A DNA stretch of 47,919 nucleotides from contig BPGX01000011.1 in the NCBI GenBank assembly GCA_026003255.1, positions 1 to 47,919 of the forward strand, in the 5' to 3' direction. Position numbers and translations under genes: made by a program. How positions within the stretch are numbered: the stretch's first letter is position 1; every line of letters starts with the position of its first letter. The notes beneath the pieces are model-generated. The model made no database searches. It had not been told where the DNA came from and saw nothing but the letters and a program-made list of their open reading frames with translations. This document shows, piece by piece, positions 8,433 to 16,116 of the stretch. This DNA is from Bacteroidia bacterium (lineage in GTDB: Bacteria > Bacteroidota > Bacteroidia > B-17B0 > Aurantibacillaceae).

Positions 8433-10142
8433 TTACTTAATATTTTCAGGATAAACAAACTCATACACATAACAGGGCTCTGTATCTCCTTCTGTATGCA
8501 CTAATTTCAAAGCAGATGGATATTTGTTGTGAATCGGCTCCAATATGTTGTGTATCGTATTGATTACCTGTCCAGTATTTTTGGTTGGATCGATTCTTAA
8601 ACTGGCTAATAAAATATGCGTTACTTTATTTTGTTTGAAAAAAACTAATGCACTATCAGGATTGGACTGATTGGTTTCAGGATCTTTTTTAATAACACTA
8701 TAAATAGGAAAAAACTTTCGTTTCCCATAAATAAAACTCATTGGCGCCTTACGACTCGCTACCAGAGTATTTTCCGGTAAATTTTTTCCACACCACTCAC
8801 TTGCCTTTAAAAAATTAACCCAATCAGCCGTATAACCATAATACACATCGCCCTGTAAGTTTCTCATTACAATTGGCAAATTTTTTACACCGCGTTTAAT
8901 GGTTGAAATCAACATTGAACCAATTAAAGCAAACATCAAAATCGTATAAACCATTTTGAAAAAATTACTTTTGAAACTCCTGTAAAACCAATAAAAATAC
9001 GCCATTATCATCACAGGCATAGCTACCATAATAATTCTCGGTTGATCCCACCTCGCTTGTAAAATCACAAAAGACAATACAATTAAAGCCAATGTGTATA
9101 ATGCAACAAACAACAAAACGTGTTTTTTTTCTTTATAAAACTTCCAAATACCTAATAAAAACAATGCCCACATCATAAGCGCTATAAAAGCATAAGTATT
9201 ACTATTTTGTTCATCCATCCATCCTAAAATTTGATAAAATCTTTTACTCAAATACAATTCACTATTATCCAAAAATCGTTGAATGAACCCTGAAATATCT
9301 TCCTGTCCAAGAGAAGCATCGTAAGGATCCTTCTGCAATAAAATCTTGGACTGATTAGAATATTGACTGACATTTCCAAAAATCAATCGCAATAATAATT
9401 TGTATGGTATAAAATAAATCAAAAATGCCAATATGGATGCAATCGTTAATCGTTTATCTTTAAGAACCACATAAAAATAAAACAACATTGTCGGCAAAAT
9501 CACAATGGCTCCACTTCTGGTAATAATCAATAAAAAAACAGATAAACCAAACAATAATAAAACTTTGCTATGTTGCTGCCAATGCTTTACACCTAACGAA
9601 TGTAAATCTAATAATTTTCCAGCACTATAAAACATCAATCCCTGCAAAAACATAAATATCGCTTCTGTAAAAGTCATAGAAGAAAAATACAAAATATGGT
9701 GATTAAACGACACAAAAGCCATTAAAGGCAAAAACACCACAAAAGGGATTCTATGATAAAACGCTTTGAAAAAAAAGTAAACTGACAAAAATTGAAATAA
9801 CACATTAAATAACTTGAATACGATAAGTTTAAATCCAAATAACTTCATTAACACAGCCAGAAACATTGGATAAAAAGGCGCATTAGCCGTATAAAAATAA
9901 TTCGGAAACTCGGTAACAAAACGATACGCCGCTTCAATATACAAAGCATCATCGTGTGCCTCACTAATCCTGGCATTAAAGTTTATTAAGGACAATACCA
10001 ATGAAACCAACAAAAAAAATATCAAAATAACTTGTTCACTGTATTTATTTTTGATATTTTCTATTTTATCTAAAACACTCTGTTTCTCATCAGATTTTTT
10101 TTTCTGACCAGTTCTCAACTTTTGATCCTGTTTTTTTCCCAT
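8433..10142 (-). CDS. GT-C fold (GT39/ArnT-like) polytopic membrane glycosyltransferase
   Basis: A polytopic inner-membrane protein of about 569 residues in the PMT/ArnT-like superfamily, whose members transfer a sugar from a polyprenyl-phosphate donor to an acceptor in the periplasm. After a basic, lysine-rich cytoplasmic N-terminus there is a first helix (about 38-55) and then the diagnostic first periplasmic loop with acidic pair HDDALY (Asp64, Asp65), followed by some ten further hydrophobic helices and a soluble C-terminal domain of about 140 residues. The ATG at 10142 is chosen over one at 10181: a TAnnTTTG box (10149-10156) lies between the two, so the longer form would begin upstream of the promoter. 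It heads the operon, and the GT2 fusion downstream is a sensible donor-synthesising partner. Confidence 0.75.
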   Translation of the reverse strand: MGKKQDQKLRTGQKKKSDEKQSVLDKIENIKNKYSEQVILIFFLLVSLVLSLINFNARISEAHDDALYIEAAYRFVTEFPNYFYTANAPFYPMFLAVLMKLFGFKLIVFKLFNVLFQFLSVYFFFKAFYHRIPFVVFLPLMAFVSFNHHILYFSSMTFTEAIFMFLQGLMFYSAGKLLDLHSLGVKHWQQHSKVLLLFGLSVFLLIITRSGAIVILPTMLFYFYVVLKDKRLTIASILAFLIYFIPYKLLLRLIFGNVSQYSNQSKILLQKDPYDASLGQEDISGFIQRFLDNSELYLSKRFYQILGWMDEQNSNTYAFIALMMWALFLLGIWKFYKEKKHVLLFVALYTLALIVLSFVILQARWDQPRIIMVAMPVMIMAYFYWFYRSFKSNFFKMVYTILMFALIGSMLISTIKRGVKNLPIVMRNLQGDVYYGYTADWVNFLKASEWCGKNLPENTLVASRKAPMSFIYGKRKFFPIYSVIKKDPETNQSNPDSALVFFKQNKVTHILLASLRIDPTKNTGQVINTIHNILEPIHNKYPSALKLVHTEGDTEPCYVYEFVYPENIK

Positions 10143-10148
10143 AGTTCG

Positions 10149-10156
10149 CAAATGTA
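10149..10156 (-). promoter_or_regulatory. -7 box (TACATTTG) of the glycolipid operon
   Basis: TACATTTG matches TAnnTTTG. Its last G is 6 nt before the A of the ATG at 10142, so the message would begin at or near the start codon. No clear TTTG -33 element was found at the expected distance. Confidence 0.42.
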
Positions 10157-10257
10157 TATGAAATTCTTCAGAATAACACATTAACGAATGAAAATCTTAA
10201 AAAATAATTTGCAAAAACTATATCAATCTGTATAATCTACGATTTAATTTTCAAATT

Positions 10258-10297
10258 GCCACTAATAACACTAATAAATTATTCGTGTATTCGTGGC
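10258..10297. repeat. GCCAC/GTGGC imperfect palindrome, copy 1
   Basis: A 40-nt imperfect hairpin. GCCAC pairs with GTGGC, an inner ACAC with GTGT, and AAT/ATT segments fill between, with T-C mismatches. It lies in the 518-bp gap 10143-10660 between two divergent operons, which holds no gene that I can support. Confidence 0.75.
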
Positions 10298-10309
10298 TTA
10301 TTTTTTATT

Positions 10310-10351
10310 GCTACTAATACTAATGCTCTAATAAATTCGTGCATTCGTGGC
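10310..10351. repeat. GCCAC/GTGGC imperfect palindrome, copy 2
   Basis: Same family as 10258-10297. The left arm is GCTACTAATAC, with one base changed from GCCAC, and the right arm is TTCGTGCATTCGTGGC. Confidence 0.7.
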
Positions 10352-10364
10352 ATAAAATTTAATA

Positions 10365-10403
10365 GAACACAGATGACACAGATTAATACAGATTTTCACA
10401 GAT
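10365..10403 (-). repeat. 39-nt phased ATCNG repeat, copy 1
   Basis: Read on the minus strand it consists of ATCTGTGAAA, ATCTGTATTA, ATCTGTGTC and ATCTGTGTTC: four units starting 10, 10 and 9 nt apart. The same spacing recurs in five other intergenic copies. Confidence 0.85.
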
Positions 10404-10415
10404 ATTATTTTTGTT

Positions 10416-10447
10416 GCCACTAATGACACTTTTCGTGCATTTGTGGC
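10416..10447. repeat. GCCAC/GTGGC imperfect palindrome, copy 3 (shortened centre)
   Basis: GCCACTAATGACAC and the arm TTCGTGCATTTGTGGC are kept while the centre is about 8 nt shorter than in copies 1 and 2. Confidence 0.65.
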
Positions 10448-10455
10448 TAAAAAGA

Positions 10456-10484
10456 GAACACAGATAACGCCGATTTAGGCAGAT
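10456..10484 (-). repeat. Phased ATCNG repeat, partial copy with three units
   Basis: On the minus strand the units are ATCTGCCTAA, ATCGGCGTT and ATCTGTGTTC; the outermost unit of the 39-nt form is missing. The rest of the gap (10485-10599) shows nothing recognisable before the paa promoter. Confidence 0.7.
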
Positions 10485-10599
10485 TATTTTATTCCAGGAT
10501 TTTCATTTGTTCGTTTATTATTTTCAATAAACAATTTTAAGAATACCCAAGAGTTTGTTTTATATTAAAATAAAATATGATAAAAATCATTTTTTGAAA

Positions 10600-10631
10600 T
10601 TTGATAAAACACGAAATTTGCACTATCTTTG
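10600..10631 (+). promoter_or_regulatory. Promoter of the paaABCD operon
   Basis: TTTG at 10600-10603 is followed after 20 nt by TATCTTTG at 10624-10631, matching the Bacteroidota consensus at both elements. The start point would be near 10637, giving a leader of about 24 nt to the ATG at 10661. No palindromic regulator site is obvious apart from the upstream repeats. Confidence 0.75.
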
Positions 10632-10660
10632 TAAGGACTTAAATTAAAATCCTATAAAAA

Positions 10661-11605
10661 ATGAAATCAGAAAAAGAATTAGAAGAAATATTTGAGAGAA
10701 AATTAGCCAACAATGAATTTATTGAACCCAAAGATTGGATGCCTGAAAAATACAGAAAACATCTCATTCGCCAGATTTCACAGCACGCACATTCAGAAGT
10801 AGTAGGAATGTTACCAGAAGGAAACTGGATTACCCGTGCACCCAGTTTAAGAGCCAAACTCGTTTTGTTAGCCAAAGTACAGGATGAAGGCGGTCATGGT
10901 CTTTATCTCTATTCTGCCGCAGAAACATTAGGTGTTTCCAGAGATGAAATGATTGAAGCACTCCACACAGGAAAAGCAAAGTATTCATCTATTTTCAACT
11001 ACCCTACCCTTACGTGGGCTGATATTGGCGCTATCGGTTGGTTAGTTGATGGTGCCGCTATCATGAATCAGGTGATGCTACAACGTACATCCTACGGTCC
11101 TTACAGCCGTGCGATGATTCGTATTTGCAAAGAAGAAAGTTTCCACCAAAGACAGGGTTACGAAATAATGATGCGCCTTGCATTAGGAACTCCTGAACAA
11201 AAACAAATGGCACAGGACGCTCTCAACCGCTGGTGGTATCCTACTTTGATGATGTTCGGCCCGCCCGATGACCAATCCCCCAACTCCGCTGACGCCATTA
11301 AATGGAGAATCAAAAGAGAAACTAATGATCAACTGAGACAAAAATTTGTCAATCAAACTGTACCACAAGCAGAATTTATAGGACTAAAGGTTCCCGACCC
11401 CAATTTAAAGTGGAACGAAGAAAAAAAAGGTTATGACTTTACTCCACCAGATTGGAATGAATTCTGGAATGTTATTAATGGGAATGGACCCTGCAATAAA
11501 GAACGTCTGGCAGCACGCATTAAAGCCCATGAAGAAGGCAAATGGGTAAGAGAAGCAGCAGAGTCCTATGCACAAAAACATAAAAAGGAAGTTTTAATCG
11601 CTTAA
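10661..11605 (+). CDS. paaA: 1,2-phenylacetyl-CoA epoxidase, catalytic subunit A
   Basis: PaaA is the di-iron catalytic subunit of the multicomponent monooxygenase that epoxidises the ring of phenylacetyl-CoA with O2, the first committed step of aerobic phenylacetate breakdown. The 314-residue product has ferritin-like helices with the ligand motifs DEGGHG (75-80) and KEESFHQ (157-163, with Glu and His of an ExxH site). The early [11 protein letters not shown] region and the [17 protein letters not shown] segment are also typical of the family. It is the first gene of a paaA-B-C-D operon driven by the promoter at 10600-10631, with 22 bp to paaB. Length is normal. Confidence 0.96.
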   Translation: MKSEKELEEIFERKLANNEFIEPKDWMPEKYRKHLIRQISQHAHSEVVGMLPEGNWITRAPSLRAKLVLLAKVQDEGGHGLYLYSAAETLGVSRDEMIEALHTGKAKYSSIFNYPTLTWADIGAIGWLVDGAAIMNQVMLQRTSYGPYSRAMIRICKEESFHQRQGYEIMMRLALGTPEQKQMAQDALNRWWYPTLMMFGPPDDQSPNSADAIKWRIKRETNDQLRQKFVNQTVPQAEFIGLKVPDPNLKWNEEKKGYDFTPPDWNEFWNVINGNGPCNKERLAARIKAHEEGKWVREAAESYAQKHKKEVLIA

Positions 11606-11627
11606 TCTTTTGTAAAAAACATATACT

Positions 11628-11924
11628 ATGAATCAAGTGAAAGATAATCAAGGAATGTTGTGGGAAGTTTTCCTACAAAAAAAATCCGGGCAACCTTTTA
11701 TTCATGCAGGTAGTATTCACGCTTTTGACAAAGAAATGGCATTACAAAACGCCCGTGATACCTACACAAGACGCGGCGAGGCAACAGTTGTATGGGTGGT
11801 ACCTTCGCACGCCATCGTATCCAGCACTCCAGAGGATGTAGGATCATTTTTTGATCCAGCCAATGACAAAATCTATCGCCACCCTACTTTTTATAACATT
11901 CCGGATGCTATCAAAAACATGTAA
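11628..11924 (+). CDS. paaB: 1,2-phenylacetyl-CoA epoxidase, subunit B
   Basis: PaaB is a small subunit required for the assembled epoxidase. The 98-residue product has the family pattern: LWEVFLQKKSGQPFIHAGSIHAFDKEMALQNARDTYTRRGE in outline, then VWVVPSHAI and a C-terminal DKIYRHPTFYNIP. It lies between paaA and paaC, ending 2 bp before the paaC start, so it is translated from the same message. Confidence 0.95.
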   Translation: MNQVKDNQGMLWEVFLQKKSGQPFIHAGSIHAFDKEMALQNARDTYTRRGEATVVWVVPSHAIVSSTPEDVGSFFDPANDKIYRHPTFYNIPDAIKNM

Positions 11925-11926
11925 TT

Positions 11927-12685
11927 ATGAATTTTCAGGAAGCTTTATTTAAATATTTACTCATCTTAGGTGATACATCCTTAATTTTAGCACAACGGTT
12001 GAGTGAATGGACCGGACATGGACCTTTTCTTGAAGAAGATTTAGCCCTTACCAATATCGCTTTAGATACACTTGGCCACGCCAAAACCCTTTTAGAATAT
12101 GCTGCAAAGGTTGAAAACAAAGGAAGAGACGAAGATAAACTGGCTTACTTTAGAAATGGGCGGGAATTTTACAATGTCAAACTTGTAGAACAACCTAATG
12201 GAAATTACGCAGATACCATAGTTCGGCAAGTGTTCATGGACGCTTTTCGCTATCACTACTATAAAGCATTGTGCGAAAGCAAAGACGAAACCCTTACCGC
12301 ATTAGCCCAAAAAGCAGTAAAAGAAGTTCAATACCATTACCGACATTCATCCTGGTGGATTAAACGTTTTGGTGATGGCACAGAAGAAAGCCATCAAAAA
12401 GCCCAGAATGCCATCAATAATTTGTGGCGCTTTACTGGTGAACTCTTTGTTCCAGACGAAAGCGAACTAATTATGGAAGAAGAAAAAATTGCGCCTTCAT
12501 TAAAGCAAATACAATATATCTGGAACGAAGAAATGCAGAACCTGATGAAAGAAGCAACACTCACTATTCCAGAAAACGCATTTATGCAAACAGGTGGAAA
12601 ACAAGGCATTCATACTGAACATTTAGATTACATTCTTGCTGAAATGCAATCATTACCCAGAATGTATCCAGAAGCTAAATGGTAA
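11927..12685 (+). CDS. paaC: 1,2-phenylacetyl-CoA epoxidase, structural subunit C
   Basis: PaaC is the ferritin-like structural partner of PaaA; the two form the core of the epoxidase. The 252-residue protein shows LGDTSLILAQRLSEWTGHGP near the N-terminus, LALTNIALDTLGHAKTLL, HYRHSSWWIKRFGDGTEESH and the C-terminal GKQGIHTEHLDYILAEMQ, all typical. PaaC lacks a functional di-iron centre in characterised systems. It starts 2 bp after paaB and ends 3 bp before paaD. Confidence 0.95.
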   Translation: MNFQEALFKYLLILGDTSLILAQRLSEWTGHGPFLEEDLALTNIALDTLGHAKTLLEYAAKVENKGRDEDKLAYFRNGREFYNVKLVEQPNGNYADTIVRQVFMDAFRYHYYKALCESKDETLTALAQKAVKEVQYHYRHSSWWIKRFGDGTEESHQKAQNAINNLWRFTGELFVPDESELIMEEEKIAPSLKQIQYIWNEEMQNLMKEATLTIPENAFMQTGGKQGIHTEHLDYILAEMQSLPRMYPEAKW

Positions 12686-12688
12686 TGA

Positions 12689-13171
12689 ATGGATAAAAAC
12701 TCAATCTTCAAGATTTTAGAAAACATTCCTGACCCTGAAATTCCCGTAGTCAATATCGTAGAACTGGGAATGATTAAAGATGTTTTGGTAAATGATAACA
12801 ACGAAATCGTTGTACAAATCATGCCCACTTATACCGCTTGCCCTGCCACCTGGCAAATTCAAAACGACATCCAAAAAAAATTATCTGAAAATAATCTTAA
12901 TGCAAAAGTAGAAATAGTTTATTCCCCTGCATGGACAACCGATAGAATTACTCCGGAAGCATCAGAAAAACTTAAAAAATACGGAATTGCACCTCCTCAA
13001 AAAAATGGTACTATTCATCAATTAACAGAACAATCCGTAGTTATTCCCTGTCCGCACTGTGGAAGCACGAATACTAAATTAGTTTCTCCTTTTGGAAGTA
13101 CGCCCTGTAAAGCACTAATGCAATGTAACGATTGTTTAGAACCCTTCGACTATTTCAAATGCCATTTGTAA
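12689..13171 (+). CDS. paaD: PaaD, iron-sulfur/zinc accessory protein of phenylacetyl-CoA epoxidase
   Basis: The 160-residue product has an N-terminal MIP18/DUF59 domain (about 5-95; IPDPEIPVVNIVELGMI, then TYTACPAT) and a C-terminal zinc-ribbon-like region with PCPHCG and QCNDC plus further cysteines at the end. PaaD is required for phenylacetate catabolism and is thought to help maturation of the reductase or epoxidase cofactors. An ATG at 12685 is out of frame and closes at once, so the ATG at 12689 is the start. After it the operon meets lon head-on; paaE, the flavin/2Fe-2S reductase, is not in the window. Confidence 0.93.
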   Translation: MDKNSIFKILENIPDPEIPVVNIVELGMIKDVLVNDNNEIVVQIMPTYTACPATWQIQNDIQKKLSENNLNAKVEIVYSPAWTTDRITPEASEKLKKYGIAPPQKNGTIHQLTEQSVVIPCPHCGSTNTKLVSPFGSTPCKALMQCNDCLEPFDYFKCHL

Positions 13172-13237
13172 CTATCTTTACCAAAAAATGCAGCGAGGTA
13201 ATTGAATTATGGATTTATACAGACAACCATTAATTGA

Positions 13238-15631
13238 TTAAAAAGCGTATTTCACTACCTCTTCTATTGTTTGCACATAAGTAAATTTAAGCCCTTTCAG
13301 ATATTCTTGTGGTATGTCTTTTACATCCTGTTCATTCGCTTTACATAGTATTATTTCTTTAATCCCTGCTCTTTTTGCCGCTAAAATTTTTTCTTTGATA
13401 CCTCCAACAGGCAGTACTTTCCCCCGCAAGGTAATCTCTCCAGTCATAGCGATATTTTTACGAACTTTCTTTTGTTTAATACAACTGATTAAAGAAACAA
13501 TCATGGCAATACCGGCACTCGGTCCGTCTTTTGGCACAGCACCTTCCGGAACATGCATGTGAAAATGCTTGTTTTCAATTGCTTTATAGTCAATATTCAA
13601 TTGTTGATGATGGGATTTAATATACTCTAGTGCTATGTTCGCACTTTCTTTCATTACATTCCCTAAGTTGCCGGTAAGTGTTAGATTCGTTTCCTTAGCT
13701 GGAGACGAAACGGTTTCAATGTATAATATCTCTCCTCCATTCGGTGTCCAGGCCAATCCTGTTACAACGCCAGGTATATCATTGCCTTCGTATTTTTCTT
13801 TAATGTGCGTTGGTCCAAAAATTTTTGGCAAATAATCTTTTGTAATTTTTGGAATTTCTTCATTCAAAGATTGTTTCAGAGCAATATGTCGGGCAATTTT
13901 AGATAAGCGTTTTTCAAGATTTCTTACTCCACTTTCGGAAGTATAATTCTCAATAATTTCTTCCAGTACGCTATCTGCTATTTTCAATTGCTGCTTTTTA
14001 ATACCTGTCTCTTCGGATACTTTGGGTATCAAAAACTTTTTAGTAATTTCCATTTTTTCCTCCGTGCTATAACCGGTTACATTTATGATTTCAAATCTAT
14101 CTAATAAAGCAGGGTGAATCGTATTCAAATCGTTGCAAGTAGCAATAAATAAAACACGACTCAAATCATATTCTGTCTCTAAATAATTGTCGTAAAAGGT
14201 ATTGTTTTGTTCCGGGTCTAAAACTTCTAATAAAGCCGAAGCCGGGTCGCCTTGAAAATCTCTACCAATTTTGTCAATTTCATCCAATACAAAAACAGGA
14301 TTACTACTGCCTGCTTTACGAATGTTTTGAATAATCCTTCCGGGCATGGCACCAATGTATGTCTTACGATGTCCTCTGATTTCACTTTCATCGTGTAAGC
14401 CCCCTAAGCTCATTCTTACGTATTTTCGTCCTAAAGCACGGGCAATACTTTTTCCTAATGATGTTTTTCCAACACCGGGAGGTCCATACAAACATAGAAT
14501 GGGCGCTTTTAAATCTTTTTTGAGTTTTATTACTGCCAGATACTCCAATATTCGTTCTTTCACTTTTTCAAGCCCAAAATGATCTTCATCCAAAACTTTT
14601 TTTGCATTCGGTATATCAAATTTGTCTTCTGTATATTCGTTCCAGGGTAAATCTAACATTAAATCAAGATGAGCAGCACTAATCCCATATTCGGGAGAAT
14701 TGGGATTCATTCGTTTTAATTTATTCAAATTTTTCTCAAAAAATTGTTTAGTGCTTTCGTTCCATTTTTTGCTTTTAGCACGTTCTTCAAATTCTCTGAT
14801 TTCCTGTTCAAAAGGCGAACCTCCTAATTCTTCCTGAATGGTTTTCAATTGTTGGCTTAAAAAATATTCTCTTTGCTGTCTATCAATATCACTTTTTGTT
14901 TTATTCTGAATTTGATTTTTTAACTCAATTAAGTTTAATTCTTTATTCAATAAAGCCAATAATTGCAGGGCTCTTGTTTTTAAATCTGGTGCTTCTAATA
15001 ATTTCTGCTTATCCTGAGCAGGAATAGACATGTGTGAAGAAATAAAACTTACTAAAAATGCTGGACTCTCAATATTATGTATTGCAAAACTGGCTTCTGA
15101 TGGGATGTTTGGAGATTGTTTGATAATTTTATCGGCTACTTCTTTAATAGAAGAAATTATCGCAATAACTTCCGGGTCGTTTAAATTTATTGGTTGATCA
15201 TTTATTCCTTCCACTTCTGCCTGGAAATAAGGTTCGGTTTGAATAACATTTTTTATTCTAATTTTCTTCCTTCCTTGTAAAATAACAGTAGTGTTTCCAT
15301 CGGGCATTCTCAATAATTTCAATATTCGGGCAGAAGTCCCATGCTGATAAATATCAGAAGGCAACGGATCTTCTATTTTTTCATCAACCTGAGCCGTTAC
15401 GCCAATAATCGATTTATTCTTGTAGGCATCTTTTATTAATGCTATTGATTTATCTCTACCAACCGTAATTGGAATAACCACGCCCGGAAATAAAACAGTA
15501 TTTCGAAGTGGTAAAATTGGCAGAATATCGGGCAATTTTTCAGAGTTTATATTCTCTTCATCTTGCGCTGTCAATAATGGAATAAATTCGGTTTCTTCCT
15601 CCATCAAAGGATTGAACATATTTTCAAACAT
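13238..15631 (-). CDS. lon: ATP-dependent protease LonA
   Basis: Lon degrades misfolded and regulatory proteins in the cytosol as a hexamer. The product, about 797 residues from the ATG at 15631, has the substrate-binding N domain (about 35-240, starting LPILPLRNTVLFPGVV), a helical linker, an AAA+ module (Walker A GPPGVGKTS, Walker B VFVLDEID, sensor region FIATCNDLNTIHPALLDRFE) and a C-terminal protease domain with the Ser-Lys dyad: Ser705 in PKDGPSAG and Lys748 in GGIKEK. The ATG is preferred over a TTG two codons upstream. It converges with paaD. No heat-shock inverted repeat (CIRCE-like) is visible upstream. Confidence 0.97.
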   Translation of the reverse strand: MFENMFNPLMEEETEFIPLLTAQDEENINSEKLPDILPILPLRNTVLFPGVVIPITVGRDKSIALIKDAYKNKSIIGVTAQVDEKIEDPLPSDIYQHGTSARILKLLRMPDGNTTVILQGRKKIRIKNVIQTEPYFQAEVEGINDQPINLNDPEVIAIISSIKEVADKIIKQSPNIPSEASFAIHNIESPAFLVSFISSHMSIPAQDKQKLLEAPDLKTRALQLLALLNKELNLIELKNQIQNKTKSDIDRQQREYFLSQQLKTIQEELGGSPFEQEIREFEERAKSKKWNESTKQFFEKNLNKLKRMNPNSPEYGISAAHLDLMLDLPWNEYTEDKFDIPNAKKVLDEDHFGLEKVKERILEYLAVIKLKKDLKAPILCLYGPPGVGKTSLGKSIARALGRKYVRMSLGGLHDESEIRGHRKTYIGAMPGRIIQNIRKAGSSNPVFVLDEIDKIGRDFQGDPASALLEVLDPEQNNTFYDNYLETEYDLSRVLFIATCNDLNTIHPALLDRFEIINVTGYSTEEKMEITKKFLIPKVSEETGIKKQQLKIADSVLEEIIENYTSESGVRNLEKRLSKIARHIALKQSLNEEIPKITKDYLPKIFGPTHIKEKYEGNDIPGVVTGLAWTPNGGEILYIETVSSPAKETNLTLTGNLGNVMKESANIALEYIKSHHQQLNIDYKAIENKHFHMHVPEGAVPKDGPSAGIAMIVSLISCIKQKKVRKNIAMTGEITLRGKVLPVGGIKEKILAAKRAGIKEIILCKANEQDVKDIPQEYLKGLKFTYVQTIEEVVKYAF

Positions 15632-15679
15632 TTTCAAAAAAATTTTTGGTTAAATACTTTCAATAATTGTGCCACAATT

Positions 15680-16105
15680 TTATTCTACTCTATACCAATA
15701 TTGTGTGCGACCAATTAATGAAAAACCTATATAACCTCTTACTTTCAATAAATTGGGCGATAAAAGCTTTAAATAACAATTATATTTCTTACCATTATTG
15801 GGATCTAAAATGGTTCCATTTGTCCATTCATCTCCTTTGAGCGTTAAACCATCAATAATCACCATTCCAACGATTGGCTTGTTTTTATTTTCTCCTTCAC
15901 AGGCACTACATACTTTATTTTCCTGTCCAGGTGTAAGTATTTTAATTACTTTGCCATAAAGTTTATTGTCTTTAAGATAAATTTCGACAATGGATTTTTC
16001 CTTCTTTGTTTCATCATCAATTGTTTTCCATTTTCCGACAATAGAATTTTGCCCCACTAATAACAAATGCATTAAAACAAAAATTCCAGCAAGTAGTGTT
16101 CTCAT
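15680..16105 (-). CDS. DUF2147 family secreted protein
   Basis: A small exported protein of unknown function. It has a signal peptide (MRTLLAGIFVLMHLLLVGQ) and then the DUF2147 fold, recognisable from SIVGKWKTIDDETKKEKS, LYGKVIKIL, the paired cysteines CSACEGENKNKPIVGM, LDPNNGKKYNCYLKL and the ending GYIGFSLIGRTQYWYR. These are the usual conserved blocks of this lipocalin-like family. The ATG at 16105 is chosen because it places the signal peptide first; the ATG at 16129 would overlap the upstream gene and add eight residues before it. It lies 11 bp downstream of the SPOR-like gene and is probably co-transcribed. Confidence 0.82.
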   Translation of the reverse strand: MRTLLAGIFVLMHLLLVGQNSIVGKWKTIDDETKKEKSIVEIYLKDNKLYGKVIKILTPGQENKVCSACEGENKNKPIVGMVIIDGLTLKGDEWTNGTILDPNNGKKYNCYLKLLSPNLLKVRGYIGFSLIGRTQYWYRVE

Positions 16106-16116
16106 AACATTTGTAA

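Noticed and set aside
10143..10181. Longer N-terminus for the GT-C glycosyltransferase
   Set aside because: The added 13 residues include the promoter -7 box, and the lysine-rich start at 10142 is a normal cytoplasmic N-terminus.
10258..10486. Possible CRISPR-like array because of alternating repeated units
   Set aside because: Two different palindromic and phased elements alternate; there is no constant repeat with unique equal-length spacers and no cas gene.
10639..10875. Minus-strand ORF over the start of paaA
   Set aside because: It is an antisense shadow of a strongly conserved gene and has no promoter or recognisable motif.
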